A stretch of 64,000 nt of DNA from Lysobacter prati (GCF_009765215.1 NZ_VLNV01000003.1:124001-188000); one strand, 5' to 3'; positions 34,214 to 44,430 are shown, counted from the first letter of the stretch. Program-made: numbers and translations. Notes: a model not told the origin generated them from the letters alone.

Positions 34214-35433
34214 CGCACGAGTGCGAGGCCGCGCTCGGGCAGGCCGGTCCGGCCGATGTTGGCGCGGTCGCGGGCGTAGGCGATGGCGTCGACCAGGCCG
34301 TCGACATCGCCGGCGCCGTGCAGGGCCGACAGGGTCACGCGCAGACGCGCACGGCCTTCGGGCACGGTCGGCGGGCGGATGGCGGCGACCCAGTGACCGG
34401 CCTGCTCGAGCGACTGCGCCATCGCCAGCGCGCGGTCGTCGTCGCCGCACATCACCGGCTGGATCGGCGTCTGCGAGTCGAGCAGGTCCAGGCCAAGGCG
34501 CTGCGAGCGCTCGCGGAAGCGGCCGGTCAGCTCTTCCAGCTTGTTGCGGCGCCAGTGTTCGTTGCGGGCCAGCTTGACCGCCGCCAGCGTCGCCGCGGCC
34601 TGGGCCGGCGGCAGCGCGGTGGTGTAGATGTAGCTGCGGGCGGTTTCGGCGAGGTGGCCAATCAGGTCGGCGTCGCCGACCACGGCCGCGCCATAGCCAC
34701 CCAGGGCTTTGCCCAGCGTGGCCAGCTGCAGCGGAACGTCAGCGGTGCCGAGTTTTGCCGCGGCCACGGTGCCGCGCCCGTCCGGGCCGGCCACGCCAAT
34801 GCCGTGGGCATCGTCGACATAGAGCAGGGCCTTCTGCACGCGGGCAACCAGGGCCAGCTCGCGCAGCGGGGCGACGTCGCCGTCCATGCTGAAGACGCCG
34901 TCGGTGGCGATCATCGCCATGCCTTCGGGCATGCCGCGCAGCTGGCGGATGGCGCCCTCGGCGTCGGCGTGCGGGTAACGGCGCAGGCGGCAGCCTGCCA
35001 GGCGCGCGGCGTCGATCAGGCTGGCGTGGTTGAGGCGGTCCTGGACGCAGACGTCCTCGTCGCCGAGCAGGGCCTGGATCACCGCCAGGTTGGCGAGGTA
35101 GCCGCTGCCGAACAGCAGCGCCCGCGGCGCGCCGAGCCAGTCGGCCAGTTCGCGTTCCAGCGCGTCATGGATGGCGTGGTGGCCGCAGACCAGGTGCGAG
35201 GCGACACCGCCGGCGCCTTCGCGCGAGGCCGCGTCCTGCAGCGCGCCGACCACGGCGAAGTGCTGCGACAGACCGAGGTAGTCGTTGCCGCAGAAGTTCA
35301 GAAGGGACCGACCATCGACCACGCAGCGCGCACCATCGCGCTGGGTGACCGTGCGGCGCACGCGGACGCGCGCGCTGGCGACGCGCTGCTCGCGCGCTGC
35401 GTCGATGCGCTCACGCCACGTCGCCCGGGCCAC
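34210..35433 (-). CDS. bioF: 8-amino-7-oxononanoate synthase BioF
   Basis: This 407-residue fold-type I PLP enzyme condenses pimeloyl-ACP/CoA with L-alanine. The Schiff-base lysine is in [10 protein letters not shown] (K242). Other markers are [21 protein letters not shown] and [12 protein letters not shown] (the PLP-binding Asp and His). The start is a GTG two bases after the bioB stop, with only a weak ribosome site, so coupling is likely. The bioA and bioD steps are not in this window. Confidence 0.95.
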   Translation of the reverse strand: MARATWRERIDAAREQRVASARVRVRRTVTQRDGARCVVDGRSLLNFCGNDYLGLSQHFAVVGALQDAASREGAGGVASHLVCGHHAIHDALERELADWLGAPRALLFGSGYLANLAVIQALLGDEDVCVQDRLNHASLIDAARLAGCRLRRYPHADAEGAIRQLRGMPEGMAMIATDGVFSMDGDVAPLRELALVARVQKALLYVDDAHGIGVAGPDGRGTVAAAKLGTADVPLQLATLGKALGGYGAAVVGDADLIGHLAETARSYIYTTALPPAQAAATLAAVKLARNEHWRRNKLEELTGRFRERSQRLGLDLLDSQTPIQPVMCGDDDRALAMAQSLEQAGHWVAAIRPPTVPEGRARLRVTLSALHGAGDVDGLVDAIAYARDRANIGRTGLPERGLALVR

Positions 35434-35435
35434 GG

Positions 35436-36521
35436 TCAGGCCGCGCAGGTCGGGCGAAGCGACGAGGGATCGACGTCGAGTTGTTCGACGATATCGGCGT
35501 GCACGGTGGTCCCCTCTTGAGTGACCTGCATCGGTCGCAGGCCCAGTCGGGCAAACAATGCCATATCCCGCTCCGTGTCGGGATTACCGGTCGTCAGCAA
35601 TTTCTCACCGTAGAAGATGGAATTTGCCCCGGCCAGGAAGCAGAGGGCCTGCAATTCGTCGCTCATGGCCTCGCGGCCGGCCGACAGGCGGACCATCGAG
35701 CGCGGCATCAGGATCCGGGCCACGGCCACGGTGCGGACGAATTCGAACGGGTCCAGCTGCTCGGCGCCGGCCAGCGGGGTGCCCTCGACCTGGACCAGGC
35801 GGTTGATCGGCACCGAGTCCGGGTGGGCGGGCAGGTTGGCCAGGGTCTGCAGCAGGCCGGCGCGCTGTTCGCGCGACTCGCCCATGCCGACGATGCCGCC
35901 GCAGCAGGTCTTCATGCCGACGTCGCGGACGTGGGACAGGGTATCGAGCCGGTCCTGCATCTCGCGGGTGTGGATGATCTGGTTGTAGAACTCCGGCGCC
36001 GTGTCGAGGTTGTGGTTGTAGTAGTCCAGGCCGGCCTGGCGCAGCGCCTGCGCCTGGGTGCCCGAGAGCATGCCCAGGGTGGCGCAGGTCTCCAGGCCCA
36101 TGGCCTTCACTTCCGAGATCATGGCGGCGACCTTCGGGATGTCGCGGTCCTTCGGCGAGCGCCAGGCCGCGCCCATGCAGAAGCGGCTGGCGCCGGCGGC
36201 CTTGGCTTGGCGGGCCTTCTCGATCACGGCTTCGGTGCTCATCAGCTTCGTCGCCTCCACGCCGGTGTGGTAGCGCGCGGCCTGCGGGCAGTAGCCGCAG
36301 TCCTCCGGGCAGCCGCCGGTCTTGATCGACAGCAGGGTGCTGACCTGGATCTCGGCGGGGTCGAAGGTCTCGCGGTGGACCTGGCCGGCGCGGTGCAGCA
36401 GCTCCGGGAACGGCAGGTCGAACAGGGCGCGGACTTCGGCCCGCGACCAGTCATGGCGCACGGCGCTGAGGTCGGGGGAGGAGGCGGCGGAAGCGGAAGG
36501 GGCGGCGCTGACGGCTGACAT
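35436..36521 (-). CDS. bioB: Biotin synthase BioB (radical SAM)
   Basis: This 361-residue radical SAM enzyme inserts sulfur into dethiobiotin. The CxxxCxxC cluster ligands are C71, C75 and C78 ([12 protein letters not shown]). The [2Fe-2S] side has typical stretches such as [13 protein letters not shown] and [13 protein letters not shown]-type segments ([19 protein letters not shown]). I chose the ATG at 36521, as residues further upstream are not family-like. It heads the operon bioB-bioF-ACT-bioH-bioC. comF is divergent, with 49 bp between the starts; no BirA-like site was seen. Confidence 0.96.
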   Translation of the reverse strand: MSAVSAAPSASAASSPDLSAVRHDWSRAEVRALFDLPFPELLHRAGQVHRETFDPAEIQVSTLLSIKTGGCPEDCGYCPQAARYHTGVEATKLMSTEAVIEKARQAKAAGASRFCMGAAWRSPKDRDIPKVAAMISEVKAMGLETCATLGMLSGTQAQALRQAGLDYYNHNLDTAPEFYNQIIHTREMQDRLDTLSHVRDVGMKTCCGGIVGMGESREQRAGLLQTLANLPAHPDSVPINRLVQVEGTPLAGAEQLDPFEFVRTVAVARILMPRSMVRLSAGREAMSDELQALCFLAGANSIFYGEKLLTTGNPDTERDMALFARLGLRPMQVTQEGTTVHADIVEQLDVDPSSLRPTCAA

Positions 36522-36570
36522 GGGGCTTTTCCGACGGTTGCAGCGGGACAGGGGCGGCAGTCTGGAAAGG

Positions 36571-37311
36571 GTGACGGATGCTGTCAACCAAACAGGGGGC
36601 GACACAGTTGACGGACCACCGCGAGGCTGGCTGCGGCGCCTCGGCGAGGCGCTGTGGCCTTCTCGCTGCCTGCTTTGCGGCGAGTCCGGGCATGGTGGGC
36701 TGGACCTTTGCAGGGCCTGCCATGCCGCCCTGCCCTACAACCGCAAGGCCTGCTGCCGCTGCGCCCTGCCGCTGGCGATCGCCACGACGCACTGCGGTGC
36801 ATGCCTGCGGCGACCGCCGCCGCAAACCGGGACGCGCGCGGTCTTCATCTACGCCGCACCGATCGACCGGTTGCTGCCGCGGGTGAAATTCCATGGCGAC
36901 CTCGCCAGTGCGCGCCTGCTGGCGGCCCTGATGGCGCGCAGCCTCGCCGGTGCCGAACGGCCGCAGGCGCTGGTTCCTGTACCGCTGCACGGCTCGCGTC
37001 TGCGTGTCCGCGGCTACGACCAGGCGCTGGAGCTGGCGCGGCCGTTGGCGTTGGCGCTGCGTTTGCCGCTGCGCGACGACCTGCTGCTGCGACGACGCGC
37101 CACCGCGGCGCAGTCGACGCTGGATGTCGAGAGTCGTCGCCGCAATATGCGCAATGCCTTTGCGGCCCATGCCGATGCGGTGCTGCCGGCGCATGTCGCC
37201 GTGATCGACGACGTCATGACCACCGGCGCCACGGCGCGCGCTGCGGCCTCGGCCCTGCGTCGCGCGGGCGTGGCGCGGGTCGATGTCTGGGTGTGCGCGC
37301 GGGTCGTGTGA
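36571..37311 (+). CDS. comF: ComF-family phosphoribosyltransferase-like protein
   Basis: This 246-residue ComF/GntX-type protein has an N-terminal zinc region with paired cysteines ([28 protein letters not shown]). A C-terminal PRTase domain ends with the PRPP-binding motif [13 protein letters not shown]. Family members are needed for DNA uptake in competent bacteria and for gluconate utilisation. The GTG at 36571 has GGA four bases upstream and is the best-spaced start; an ATG at 36520 overlaps the bioB start codon. Divergent from bioB. Confidence 0.88.
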   Translation: MTDAVNQTGGDTVDGPPRGWLRRLGEALWPSRCLLCGESGHGGLDLCRACHAALPYNRKACCRCALPLAIATTHCGACLRRPPPQTGTRAVFIYAAPIDRLLPRVKFHGDLASARLLAALMARSLAGAERPQALVPVPLHGSRLRVRGYDQALELARPLALALRLPLRDDLLLRRRATAAQSTLDVESRRRNMRNAFAAHADAVLPAHVAVIDDVMTTGATARAAASALRRAGVARVDVWVCARVV

Positions 37312-37388
37312 CACGCAGGCGCCTCAACAGGCACGGCGCGTTCCAGTCAAAATGGCGGGTCACGAGCAGCAGAACACGAGCAGTAGCC

Positions 37389-38843
37389 ATGCGGATTGGA
37401 ATCGACTTCGGAACCAGCTATTCGGCCGCGGGCGCCGTGGTCGACGGGCAACTTCAGCTGATTCGTTTTGGCGACGACCGGCAGTTCCGCACGACCGTGT
37501 TCTTCCCGCTGCGGATGCCAGATGTCACCCAGTTCGAGCTGACCCCGGAGCTGGACGAACAGGTGCGGGCGCTCGTCGCCGGCGCCAGGCGCGACCAGAG
37601 CCAGGAACAGGCCCGCGTGCAGCGCCTGCGCGAGGAAGCCATGAAGCGACCGGCGCACCTTCGCGCCGAGGCGCTCGCGCTGGTGCCGACGGCGCGCAAG
37701 CAATCGGATCACGAAATGCACCGTGCCGCGGTCGTCGCCGTGCGCCGGCAGTGGGCGGCCGATGCGATCCGCAAGGCGATGGACGCTGGCGCCGACGTCG
37801 AGAACGCGCTGTACGGCGACGAGGCCGTCAAGGCGTACATGGCCAGCGGTACCGGCCACCTTGTCGTCTCGCCCAAGTCCATGCTCGGCTACAAGCTCGA
37901 AGGCAACGCACGCGAGGCACTGCTGCGCATCGCCACGCAGCTGCTGCGCCACATTCGCACCACGGCCTCGGCCCAGCTGGGCACCGACGTGCGCGCGGCG
38001 GTCATGGGGCGGCCGGTGCGCTTTCGCAGCAGCATGAAGGAAGCCGGCGGCGTGCAGGCGCTGGAAATCCTCACCGATGCGGCCTACGCCGCCGGGTTCG
38101 ATTCGGTCGAGTTCCTCGAAGAGCCGGCGGCGGCGGCGTACGGGTATCACCGCACCGTGGCCACACCGCGTCGGACCCTCATCCTCGACATCGGCGGCGG
38201 CACGACCGACATCGCCCTGGCCAACGTCGGCGGAACCACCGCGGCGCCGGTGATCGACGGTTCCTGGGGTGACCCGGTCGGCGGCACCGATGTCGACATC
38301 GAGCTGAGCATGCGCGGCGTCATGGCGCTGTTCGGCAAGGGTGTGACGCCGACGGCCGTGCATCGCTACTACGAGGCCTCGACCGTGCACGATCTGGAGC
38401 GGCAGAACCGGTTCCAGCACGCATCGTTCAAGCAGGTGCAGGCCCCATACGGCGAGCGCCTGGAACAGCTGAAACACCCCGGCCATACCGTGCGCCTCAA
38501 CCGCGCCGTCGAGCAGGCCAAGATCCGCCTGAGCGACGAGGACCGGGTCACGGTCGAACTCGACTACATCGAGGACGGGCTGCAGGTGCACCTGGACAAG
38601 GAGCGGCTGCAGGACGCTGCCAGCCCGTTCCTGCGCCATCTGGGCGACCTGATGCGCCGCGCCAGGGCCGAGCTGCCCTACGAGCCGGAAGTCGTCTACC
38701 TCACCGGCGGCATGTCGCGCTCGCCCTACGTACCGCTGGCGGCGCGGGAGGTGTTCCCCGTGGCGGAGATCGTCAGCGGGGACGCGTCACTGGGGGTGGT
38801 GACAGGTCTGGCACACGCGGCGGCGGCCGGCCGGGGCCCTTGA
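37389..38843 (+). CDS. Hsp70-family protein (YegD-like)
   Basis: This 484-residue actin/HSP70-fold ATPase has phosphate-1 motif GIDFGTSYSAAGAV at the N-terminus. The second phosphate motif is LDIGGGTTDIAL, and the adenosine-site stretch is YLTGGMSRSPYVPLA near the end. There is no long substrate-binding C-terminal domain as in DnaK, matching YegD-type Hsp70 relatives (about 450 residues). The role of YegD is not settled. The frame extends upstream through comF in another phase, so I set the start at ATG 37389. Confidence 0.88.
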   Translation: MRIGIDFGTSYSAAGAVVDGQLQLIRFGDDRQFRTTVFFPLRMPDVTQFELTPELDEQVRALVAGARRDQSQEQARVQRLREEAMKRPAHLRAEALALVPTARKQSDHEMHRAAVVAVRRQWAADAIRKAMDAGADVENALYGDEAVKAYMASGTGHLVVSPKSMLGYKLEGNAREALLRIATQLLRHIRTTASAQLGTDVRAAVMGRPVRFRSSMKEAGGVQALEILTDAAYAAGFDSVEFLEEPAAAAYGYHRTVATPRRTLILDIGGGTTDIALANVGGTTAAPVIDGSWGDPVGGTDVDIELSMRGVMALFGKGVTPTAVHRYYEASTVHDLERQNRFQHASFKQVQAPYGERLEQLKHPGHTVRLNRAVEQAKIRLSDEDRVTVELDYIEDGLQVHLDKERLQDAASPFLRHLGDLMRRARAELPYEPEVVYLTGGMSRSPYVPLAAREVFPVAEIVSGDASLGVVTGLAHAAAAGRGP

Positions 38844-38898
38844 CCTGACTGCGCGCACGCCGTATCCCTGCTGCGACTCTCACGGACAGGAGCAGGCG

Positions 38899-39450
38899 AT
38901 GGGCAGGATCTCGCAGGATTCGGTGTCACGTAGCGGCTGGGTGTTCGTGCTGTACGGCGTGATCGCGCTGGTGTTCGGCGTGGCCATGCTGAGCTGGCCG
39001 CAGCGGACCGTGCAGGTGATGGTGATGGCCTTTGGCCTGCTTGCGCTGATCGATGGTGCGGTCAGCCTGTTCAGTGTGTTCCGCAAGGACATCGCGCTGC
39101 CGAACTGGTTGCTGCTGGTCTACGCGGTGGCGTCGATCGGGCTGGGCGCACTCGCCCTGTATCGACCGATGTGGCTGGCCGAGGCAACGCTGTGGCTGCT
39201 GGCGCTGTGGCTGATCGTGGCCGGCATCGCGCGGCTGCTGTTCGCCTCGATGTTGCGCAAGCTGGTCAGCGGCGAGTGGCTGCTTGCGCTCAGTGGCGTA
39301 CTGGCCATTGCGCTGGGTGTGCTGTTCCTGGCCAAGCCCGACATCGGACTGGCCACGATCGCGCTGTGGGTGGCGATCGGCGCGCTGCTCTACGGCGTGC
39401 TCCAGTTGCTGATCGGCTGGCGATTGCTGCGCCGCCAATCGAACCCCTGA
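38899..39450 (+). CDS. HdeD/DUF308-family membrane protein, copy 1
   Basis: This 183-residue inner-membrane protein has six hydrophobic helices arranged as three DUF308 repeats (for example VLYGVIALVFGVAMLSWPQ and LSGVLAIALGVLFLAKPD). HdeD in enteric bacteria protects at high cell density in acid; the precise action is unknown. A second paralogue lies 0.7 kb downstream at 40124-40678. The RidA-like gene between them is on the opposite strand. Confidence 0.88.
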   Translation: MGRISQDSVSRSGWVFVLYGVIALVFGVAMLSWPQRTVQVMVMAFGLLALIDGAVSLFSVFRKDIALPNWLLLVYAVASIGLGALALYRPMWLAEATLWLLALWLIVAGIARLLFASMLRKLVSGEWLLALSGVLAIALGVLFLAKPDIGLATIALWVAIGALLYGVLQLLIGWRLLRRQSNP

Positions 39451-39454
39451 CGGG

Positions 39455-39967
39455 TCATTCCTTCTTCGGCTTGGCGATATCGGCCTTGGCGCGCGCGCCC
39501 GAGCCGATGATGGCTTCGGCACGGATCTCCATCGGTGCGCCCTTGGAGAACAGCGCCGTGGTGCCGACCGCCGTCCACGCGGGATAGTGGTCCTTGAAGA
39601 ATTCGCGGTGCACCTTCAGCACCGGCTCGACCACGCGGCGGAACTCCTCGTGATCGCGCGCGACGTGGAAGCTCTGCAGTTCGACCACGTCGGCCATGGT
39701 CGCCCCGACCGTCGCCAGGTGCGCCTGCATCTGCTGGAACGCCCAGCGGATCTTCGCCTCGTCGGTATCGCCCACCGCCGCGGGAATGCCGGAAATGATC
39801 ACGCGATCGCCGATGCGCACGACCGGGCTGTAGTGGATGTCGTGGTACGAGTCCTCCCAACCGGCCGGGGCGAGGTGTTCTCGCGTCGGCGCTTGCTGGG
39901 CATGGCCGGACTGGATGCTGGCTGCGGCGGCACAGATCAGGAACAACGACAGGCACAGGCGACGCAT
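39455..39967 (-). CDS. Exported RidA/YjgF-family protein
   Basis: This 170-residue protein has a Sec signal peptide (MRRLCLSLFLICAAAASIQSG-like, cleavage near HAQ). A single RidA domain follows (VVRIGDRVIISGIPAAV, then QMQAHLATVGATMADVVELQ and AWTAVGTTALFS). RidA enzymes deaminate reactive enamines/imines in the cytoplasm. The conserved Arg that contacts substrate may be in MEIRAEAI. An exported version is unusual but recurs in this family of bacteria. The role outside the cytoplasm is unknown. Confidence 0.85.
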   Translation of the reverse strand: MRRLCLSLFLICAAAASIQSGHAQQAPTREHLAPAGWEDSYHDIHYSPVVRIGDRVIISGIPAAVGDTDEAKIRWAFQQMQAHLATVGATMADVVELQSFHVARDHEEFRRVVEPVLKVHREFFKDHYPAWTAVGTTALFSKGAPMEIRAEAIIGSGARAKADIAKPKKE

Positions 39968-40123
39968 GGGCAGGCTCCGGCACTGGGGGGATTGCATGAT
40001 TGAAGCACGCGATTGCAGCGCGATTCCCGCCCCGGCGCCAGTCACGAAAGTGCATTTGGGCTTCACGTCCCCCAGACCGGCCTGCGTTCACCCTGCCGGC
40101 CACGACGCACGCGGAGATCGGCG

Positions 40124-40678
40124 ATGAGCAGCACGGGACTGTTGGCAGGCTTGGGACGCAGCTGGTGGGTGCTGGTGGTGTATGGCGTGATCGCGGTGCT
40201 GTTCGGCATCAGCGCCTTCGTCTGGCCCGGCAAGACCGCGGTGGCGATCGCCTGGGCCTTTGGCGTGATGGCATTTGCCGAAGGCGTGATCAGCGCGATC
40301 GCGCTGTTCCGCAAGGATGTCGCCGTGTCCAAGGGTTGGCTGGCCCTGTACGCCGTCTCGTCGATCCTCTTCGGCATCATCGCGATGATGCATCCGCTCG
40401 CCGTGGCCGGGATCCTGCTGCTGCTCCTGGCGATCTGGCTGGTGGTCGCCGGCATCTGGCGCATCATCCTGGCCATCCGCATCCGCAAGGAGATCGAAGG
40501 CGAATGGCTGATAGCACTCAGCGGCGTGCTGGCGATTGCGCTGGGCGTGATGTTCTTCAGGCAACCCGCAGCCGGGCTGGTAACCGTGGCCTTGTGGATG
40601 GGCGTGGTCGCCCTGGTCTACGGCGTGCTGCAGATCATCGCCGGCTTCCGCCTGCGCAAGCTGGTCAAGGCGTTCTAG
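40124..40678 (+). CDS. HdeD/DUF308-family membrane protein, copy 2
   Basis: This 184-residue paralogue of the protein at 38899-39450 has the same six-helix, three-repeat plan (VVYGVIAVLFGISAFVWPG and LSGVLAIALGVMFFRQP). GGAG lies nine bases upstream of the chosen ATG. It is divergent from the exported RidA gene (156-bp gap) and converges on ubiA 13 bp away. The LSGVLAIALGV stretch is identical between the two copies, consistent with a local duplication with the RidA gene caught between. Confidence 0.88.
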   Translation: MSSTGLLAGLGRSWWVLVVYGVIAVLFGISAFVWPGKTAVAIAWAFGVMAFAEGVISAIALFRKDVAVSKGWLALYAVSSILFGIIAMMHPLAVAGILLLLLAIWLVVAGIWRIILAIRIRKEIEGEWLIALSGVLAIALGVMFFRQPAAGLVTVALWMGVVALVYGVLQIIAGFRLRKLVKAF

Positions 40679-40691
40679 GCGCGCGTTGCGC

Positions 40692-41600
40692 TCACGCCGC
40701 CGGCGCGCGCAGTGCGAAATCGACGGCGATGCCGGCGAACACCGTCAGCCCGACCCAGTGGTTGTGCAGGAAGGCGCGGAAGCAGGCCTGGCGATCACGC
40801 GTGCGGGCAATGACGAACTCGTAAACGACCAGCGCCGCGGCCACCGCCACGCCGGCCCAGTAGTACGAACCCATGCCGGCGCGCTGGCCGACCAGCACCA
40901 GCGCGGTAAAGAACAGCGCATACAGCACGCCCTGCGCGATCAGGTCGAGCTCGCCGAACAGGATCGCCGTCGACTTGCTGCCCATGCGGATGTCGTCGTC
41001 GCGATCGACCATCGCGTACCAGGTGTCGTAGGCGGTCGCCCAGACGATGTTGGCCGCATACAGCAGCCAGGCCAGCGCCGGCACCTCGCCGCGCACGGCG
41101 GCGAAAGCCATCGGGATGCCCCAGCCGAAGGCCAGGCCGAGGTAGACCTGCGGCAGGTAGGTGTAACGCTTGAGGTAGGGGTAGCTGGCGGCGAGCAGCA
41201 CGCCGATGAAGCTCATCCAGACGGTCAGGCGGTTTAGGGTGAGCACCAGGGCGAAAGCCGCCAGCATCAGCACAGCGAACAACGCCAGCGCCTCGCGCCC
41301 GCGCACCGCGCCGGTCGCCAGCGGGCGCTCCTTGGTGCGTTCCACGTGAGGGTCCAGCCAGCGGTCGGCGTAGTCGTTGATCACGCAGCCGGCCGAGCGG
41401 GTCAGCCAGACGCCGGCACTGAACACGAACAGGGTCCACAGCGGCGGCATGCCCTCGGCGGCCAGCCACAGGCCCCACCAGGTCGGCCACAGCAGCAGCA
41501 GCCAGCCGATCGGGCGGTCGCCGCGGACCAGCTGCCAGTACAACGACAGGCGCGCCTTCCACGGGGCGACAGCAGGGGTTTCGAAGCGTTCGTAACTCAT
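40692..41600 (-). CDS. ubiA: 4-hydroxybenzoate polyprenyltransferase UbiA
   Basis: This 302-residue integral membrane prenyltransferase adds the polyprenyl tail to 4-hydroxybenzoate in ubiquinone synthesis. The two aspartate-rich motifs that bind Mg-diphosphate are clear: NDYADRWLD (about residues 80-88) and [12 protein letters not shown]. About nine hydrophobic helices are visible. I used the ATG at 41600 ([18 protein letters not shown]). No ubiC lies beside it in this window. Ubiquinone is also the electron carrier used by the alternative oxidase further left. Confidence 0.93.
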   Translation of the reverse strand: MSYERFETPAVAPWKARLSLYWQLVRGDRPIGWLLLLWPTWWGLWLAAEGMPPLWTLFVFSAGVWLTRSAGCVINDYADRWLDPHVERTKERPLATGAVRGREALALFAVLMLAAFALVLTLNRLTVWMSFIGVLLAASYPYLKRYTYLPQVYLGLAFGWGIPMAFAAVRGEVPALAWLLYAANIVWATAYDTWYAMVDRDDDIRMGSKSTAILFGELDLIAQGVLYALFFTALVLVGQRAGMGSYYWAGVAVAAALVVYEFVIARTRDRQACFRAFLHNHWVGLTVFAGIAVDFALRAPAA

Positions 41601-41802
41601 AGGCCAGCGACAGATTCTGACCGACGCAGGGTCGGTTGTTGGTTGATTCGCGCCCCGGAAGGCGCGAAATGCGGCGTCACGCTCGCCGCGGCAGCCCGGG
41701 CAAGCCCGCAAACGGGGCATTTGCAGATAGAATGCCAGCCCTTCGCGGAGCGACTGTGATCGGATTCATCCGGTCAGGCCATTCGCGCAGGATCTTAGCC
41801 AG

Positions 41803-41879
41803 GCGCCCGTAGCTCAGCCGGATAGAGTAGTGGCTTCCGAAGCCATTGGTCGGGGGTTCGAATCCCTCCGGGCGCGCCA
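41803..41879 (+). tRNA. tRNA-Arg (anticodon CCG)
   Basis: The acceptor stem GCGCCCG pairs with CGGGCGC, followed by discriminator G and an encoded CCA. The D arm AGCTCAGCCGGATAGAGT and T arm GGGGTTCGAATCCC are normal. The anticodon loop TTCCGAA places CCG at 41837-41839, reading codon CGG, which is used often in this high-GC genome. A TAGAAT about 74 bp upstream may be a -10. No integrase or direct repeats were seen, so it does not look like an occupied attachment site. Confidence 0.95.
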
Positions 41880-41990
41880 CTTCCGTGTTCCAGGCCCCGC
41901 TGTGGCATGGAGCACGGGGGCGGGCTTTATACTGGCCACTATTCGTCGAAGCTACGCGTGCCCGCCAGGGTGCGTGCCATAGGTGGGTTT

Positions 41991-42506
41991 GTGCGCAATT
42001 ACGACCTTGAGTTCCTTAAGAAATTCTCGATGGTGATCGGCTTCCTGATGCTGGTCACCGTGGGCCTGATGGTGGCTGCGAGCTTCGTGCACGACCAGCT
42101 GCCGCAGGAGATCAACCCCGACGTGGCCAAGCGCACCGCCGAGCGCATCGCGCCGGTCGGCGCGGTCTACGCCGGCACCACCGGTGCCGCGGCCCAGGCC
42201 GCCGCGTCGGCCGCTGCCGCTGCCCACGCCGCCTCGCAGGTCGCCTACGGCGGCACCACCGACGGCTCGGTGATCTTCAACAACCTGTGCACCGGCTGCC
42301 ACACCTCCGGTGCCGGCGGCGCGCCGACCCTCGACAAGGCCCATTGGGCCGAGCGTCTGTCCAAGGGCAAGGACACCCTGCACAAGCACGCCATCGAAGG
42401 CTTCACTGGCACCGCCGGCGTGATGCCGGCCAAGGGCGGCAACCCGGCCCTGACCGACGAGCAGGTCATCGCCACGGTCGACTGGATGCTGGGCAACCTG
42501 AAGTAA
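41991..42506 (+). CDS. Membrane-anchored cytochrome c (c5-type)
   Basis: This 171-residue protein has an N-terminal membrane helix at about residues 13-32. An Ala-rich linker (residues about 60-85) follows, then one class I cytochrome c domain. The heme site is CTGCH (residues 100-104), and the distal Met is probably in GVMPAKGG. The start is a GTG preceded by AGGTGG at the proper distance; a longer frame upstream begins inside the tRNA-gene region. It probably carries electrons to a terminal oxidase or reductase in the periplasm. A GC hairpin follows the stop. Confidence 0.88.
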   Translation: MRNYDLEFLKKFSMVIGFLMLVTVGLMVAASFVHDQLPQEINPDVAKRTAERIAPVGAVYAGTTGAAAQAAASAAAAAHAASQVAYGGTTDGSVIFNNLCTGCHTSGAGGAPTLDKAHWAERLSKGKDTLHKHAIEGFTGTAGVMPAKGGNPALTDEQVIATVDWMLGNLK

Positions 42507-42531
42507 GTCGAACCCCGACCCGCTTCGCATG

Positions 42532-42559
42532 ACGCCGCCTCTGGGCGGCGTTGTCGTTT
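42532..42559 (+). terminator. Weak intrinsic terminator after the cytochrome gene
   Basis: ACGCCGCC and GGCGGCGT form a perfect 8-bp stem with a 4-base loop, followed by TGTCGTTTC. The T content after the stem is low, so termination may be partial. Confidence 0.5.
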
Positions 42560-42641
42560 CTGGCGGGCGTTCTGATGGACAGCGACAAGCCGTTGTCGCC
42601 TGCGCTCGTGATAATGCGCGACCCATCCTTCCAGACGCGCC

Positions 42642-44372
42642 ATGACCCCTACCCGCCCGACCGCCCTCGTCCTGCTGCTGGCGCCGTGCCTGCTGGCCGG
42701 TTGCAGAACCCTGTCCGGTGCCGGCAGCGATGCCATCGCCATCGGCCAAGTGCAGGGAACCGGCGCGCAGAGTCAGCTGCTGGGGCAGACGGTGACGGTC
42801 GAGGGTGTCGTCAGCCAGCGCGATGGCTCCGCAGGTGGCTGGTTCGTGCAGGACGCAGGCGACGGCGACGAGGCTAGTTCGGACGCGATCCTCGTGGCCG
42901 ATTCGCAGGCTGCCGCCGCCATCCAGCCCGGCGACCGTGTCCGCGTGCGCGGCGTGGTCGTCGAGCAGCCCATCGGACGCGCCAGTCGCACCGCCCTGGA
43001 GCAGGTGCAGGTGCAGCGGCTGGGTCGCGGCGTTGTGGAGCCGGTCGCGGTCACCGGCGCAGTGCAGGACTGGGAACGCCTGGAAGGCATGACCCTGCGC
43101 TTCGATGCGCCGTTGCTGCTGGCCGACAGTGGCGACCTGGACAAACACGGCCGCGTCCTGGCCAGCGTCGGCGAGCGCCTGTGGCAGCCGGCCGAACGCG
43201 CCGAGCCCGGCAGCGATGCGCAGCGCGCGGTCGTTGCCGACAACGCGCGACGCCAGCTTTGGCTCGAGGCGAACGACGTCACGGGAGCAGCATGGCCTGC
43301 CGGACTGGCGCAGGCCCGCAGCGGCAGTCGCCTCGACGGCGTGACCGGCGTGCTCGACCAGGCGCAGTCGGGCTATCGGCTACGGCTCGCCGCGACGCCG
43401 ACATTGCAGGCGGCGGCGCGCCCGCAACCGCCGCAGGTGCCGGGCGACTTCCGCATCGCAGCGCTGAACCTGGAGAACCTGTTCAACGGCGATGGCCACG
43501 GCGGCGGTTTTCCGACCTTGCGTGGCGCACGCACACCTGCCGAGCTGTCAGCGCAGCTCGCCAAGCACGTCGCCACGATCAACGGCCTCGGCGCCGACAT
43601 CGTCGCGCTGATGGAACTGGAGAATGACGGCTACGGCGCCGACTCCAGCATCGCCACGCTGGTCGACGCGCTCAATGCCGGCGGCGGCGGCGCGAACTGG
43701 CGCTTCGTCGATACCGGAAAGGGCCCGGGCGACAACGCGATCCGGGTCGGCCTGATCTACCGCAACGACCGCGTCCGCGCGCAGGGACGTCCGGCGACGA
43801 TGGAGGGCGGGCCTTTCGGGCCGCACAGCCGCGCGCCGATAGCGCAGGCGTTCGTGCCGCTGAAGGACGGTCGCGTCGACGGAGCGACGTTCGTCGTCGT
43901 CGCCAACCACTTCAAGTCAAAGGGTTGCAGCGAGGCCGAAGGGGCCGATCGCGACCAGGGCGATGGCGCTGCATGCTGGAATGCGACGCGCACGCAGTCG
44001 GCACGTGTGCTCGCCCACTTTGTCCTCGCCAACCCCACCGGGTACGGGCGCGCGCTGACATTGCTCGTGGGTGACTTCAACGCGTATGCGCGCGAATCGC
44101 CGCTGCGGACCCTCGAAGAGGATGGTTGGCGCGACGCGTTCGCGGTCGCCGGTGTCGACTCGCCTTACAGCTATGTCTATGACGGCCAGCTCGGCCGACT
44201 CGACCACGCCCTGCTCAGCCCGGGCCTGGCGCAGCGCCTGCGTGGCGCTGCCGAGTGGCACAGCAACGCCGACGAACCCGACAGCGCCGGCTACCGTGCC
44301 GGCGGTCCTGGGCCGTGGCGCAGTTCCGACCACGATCCGCTGCTGCTCGGCTTCGACCTGCGCGGCCGATAG
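42642..44372 (+). CDS. ExeM/NucH-type exported endonuclease (lipoprotein)
   Basis: This 576-residue protein has a lipoprotein signal (VLLLAPCLLAGC, lipidated C21). An OB-fold-like domain (about 35-130, TVTVEGVVSQRDGSAGGWFVQD) comes first, then a C-terminal endonuclease/exonuclease/phosphatase domain. Metal and catalytic stretches are visible: NLENLFNGDG, LMELENDGYG, ANHFKSKGC, LVGDFNAYA and SSDHDPLL. It resembles ExeM and related extracellular DNases that act on biofilm DNA; here a lipid anchor would keep it on the cell. Monocistronic; the hydrolase follows after 58 bp. Confidence 0.88.
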   Translation: MTPTRPTALVLLLAPCLLAGCRTLSGAGSDAIAIGQVQGTGAQSQLLGQTVTVEGVVSQRDGSAGGWFVQDAGDGDEASSDAILVADSQAAAAIQPGDRVRVRGVVVEQPIGRASRTALEQVQVQRLGRGVVEPVAVTGAVQDWERLEGMTLRFDAPLLLADSGDLDKHGRVLASVGERLWQPAERAEPGSDAQRAVVADNARRQLWLEANDVTGAAWPAGLAQARSGSRLDGVTGVLDQAQSGYRLRLAATPTLQAAARPQPPQVPGDFRIAALNLENLFNGDGHGGGFPTLRGARTPAELSAQLAKHVATINGLGADIVALMELENDGYGADSSIATLVDALNAGGGGANWRFVDTGKGPGDNAIRVGLIYRNDRVRAQGRPATMEGGPFGPHSRAPIAQAFVPLKDGRVDGATFVVVANHFKSKGCSEAEGADRDQGDGAACWNATRTQSARVLAHFVLANPTGYGRALTLLVGDFNAYARESPLRTLEEDGWRDAFAVAGVDSPYSYVYDGQLGRLDHALLSPGLAQRLRGAAEWHSNADEPDSAGYRAGGPGPWRSSDHDPLLLGFDLRGR

Positions 44373-44430
44373 TCCCCGGCATGGCGGGCGGATTACGGAG
44401 ACTGAACCCGCCGCCCCGTATCATTGCCGC

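Noticed and set aside
36453-36571. Biotin riboswitch or BirA operator at bioB
   Set aside because: No dyad like the BirA site was seen in the 49-bp gap, and no biotin riboswitch class is established.
41803-42000. Integrated element at tRNA-Arg
   Set aside because: The tRNA 3' end is not repeated downstream and no integrase or phage gene is present; a cytochrome gene follows directly.
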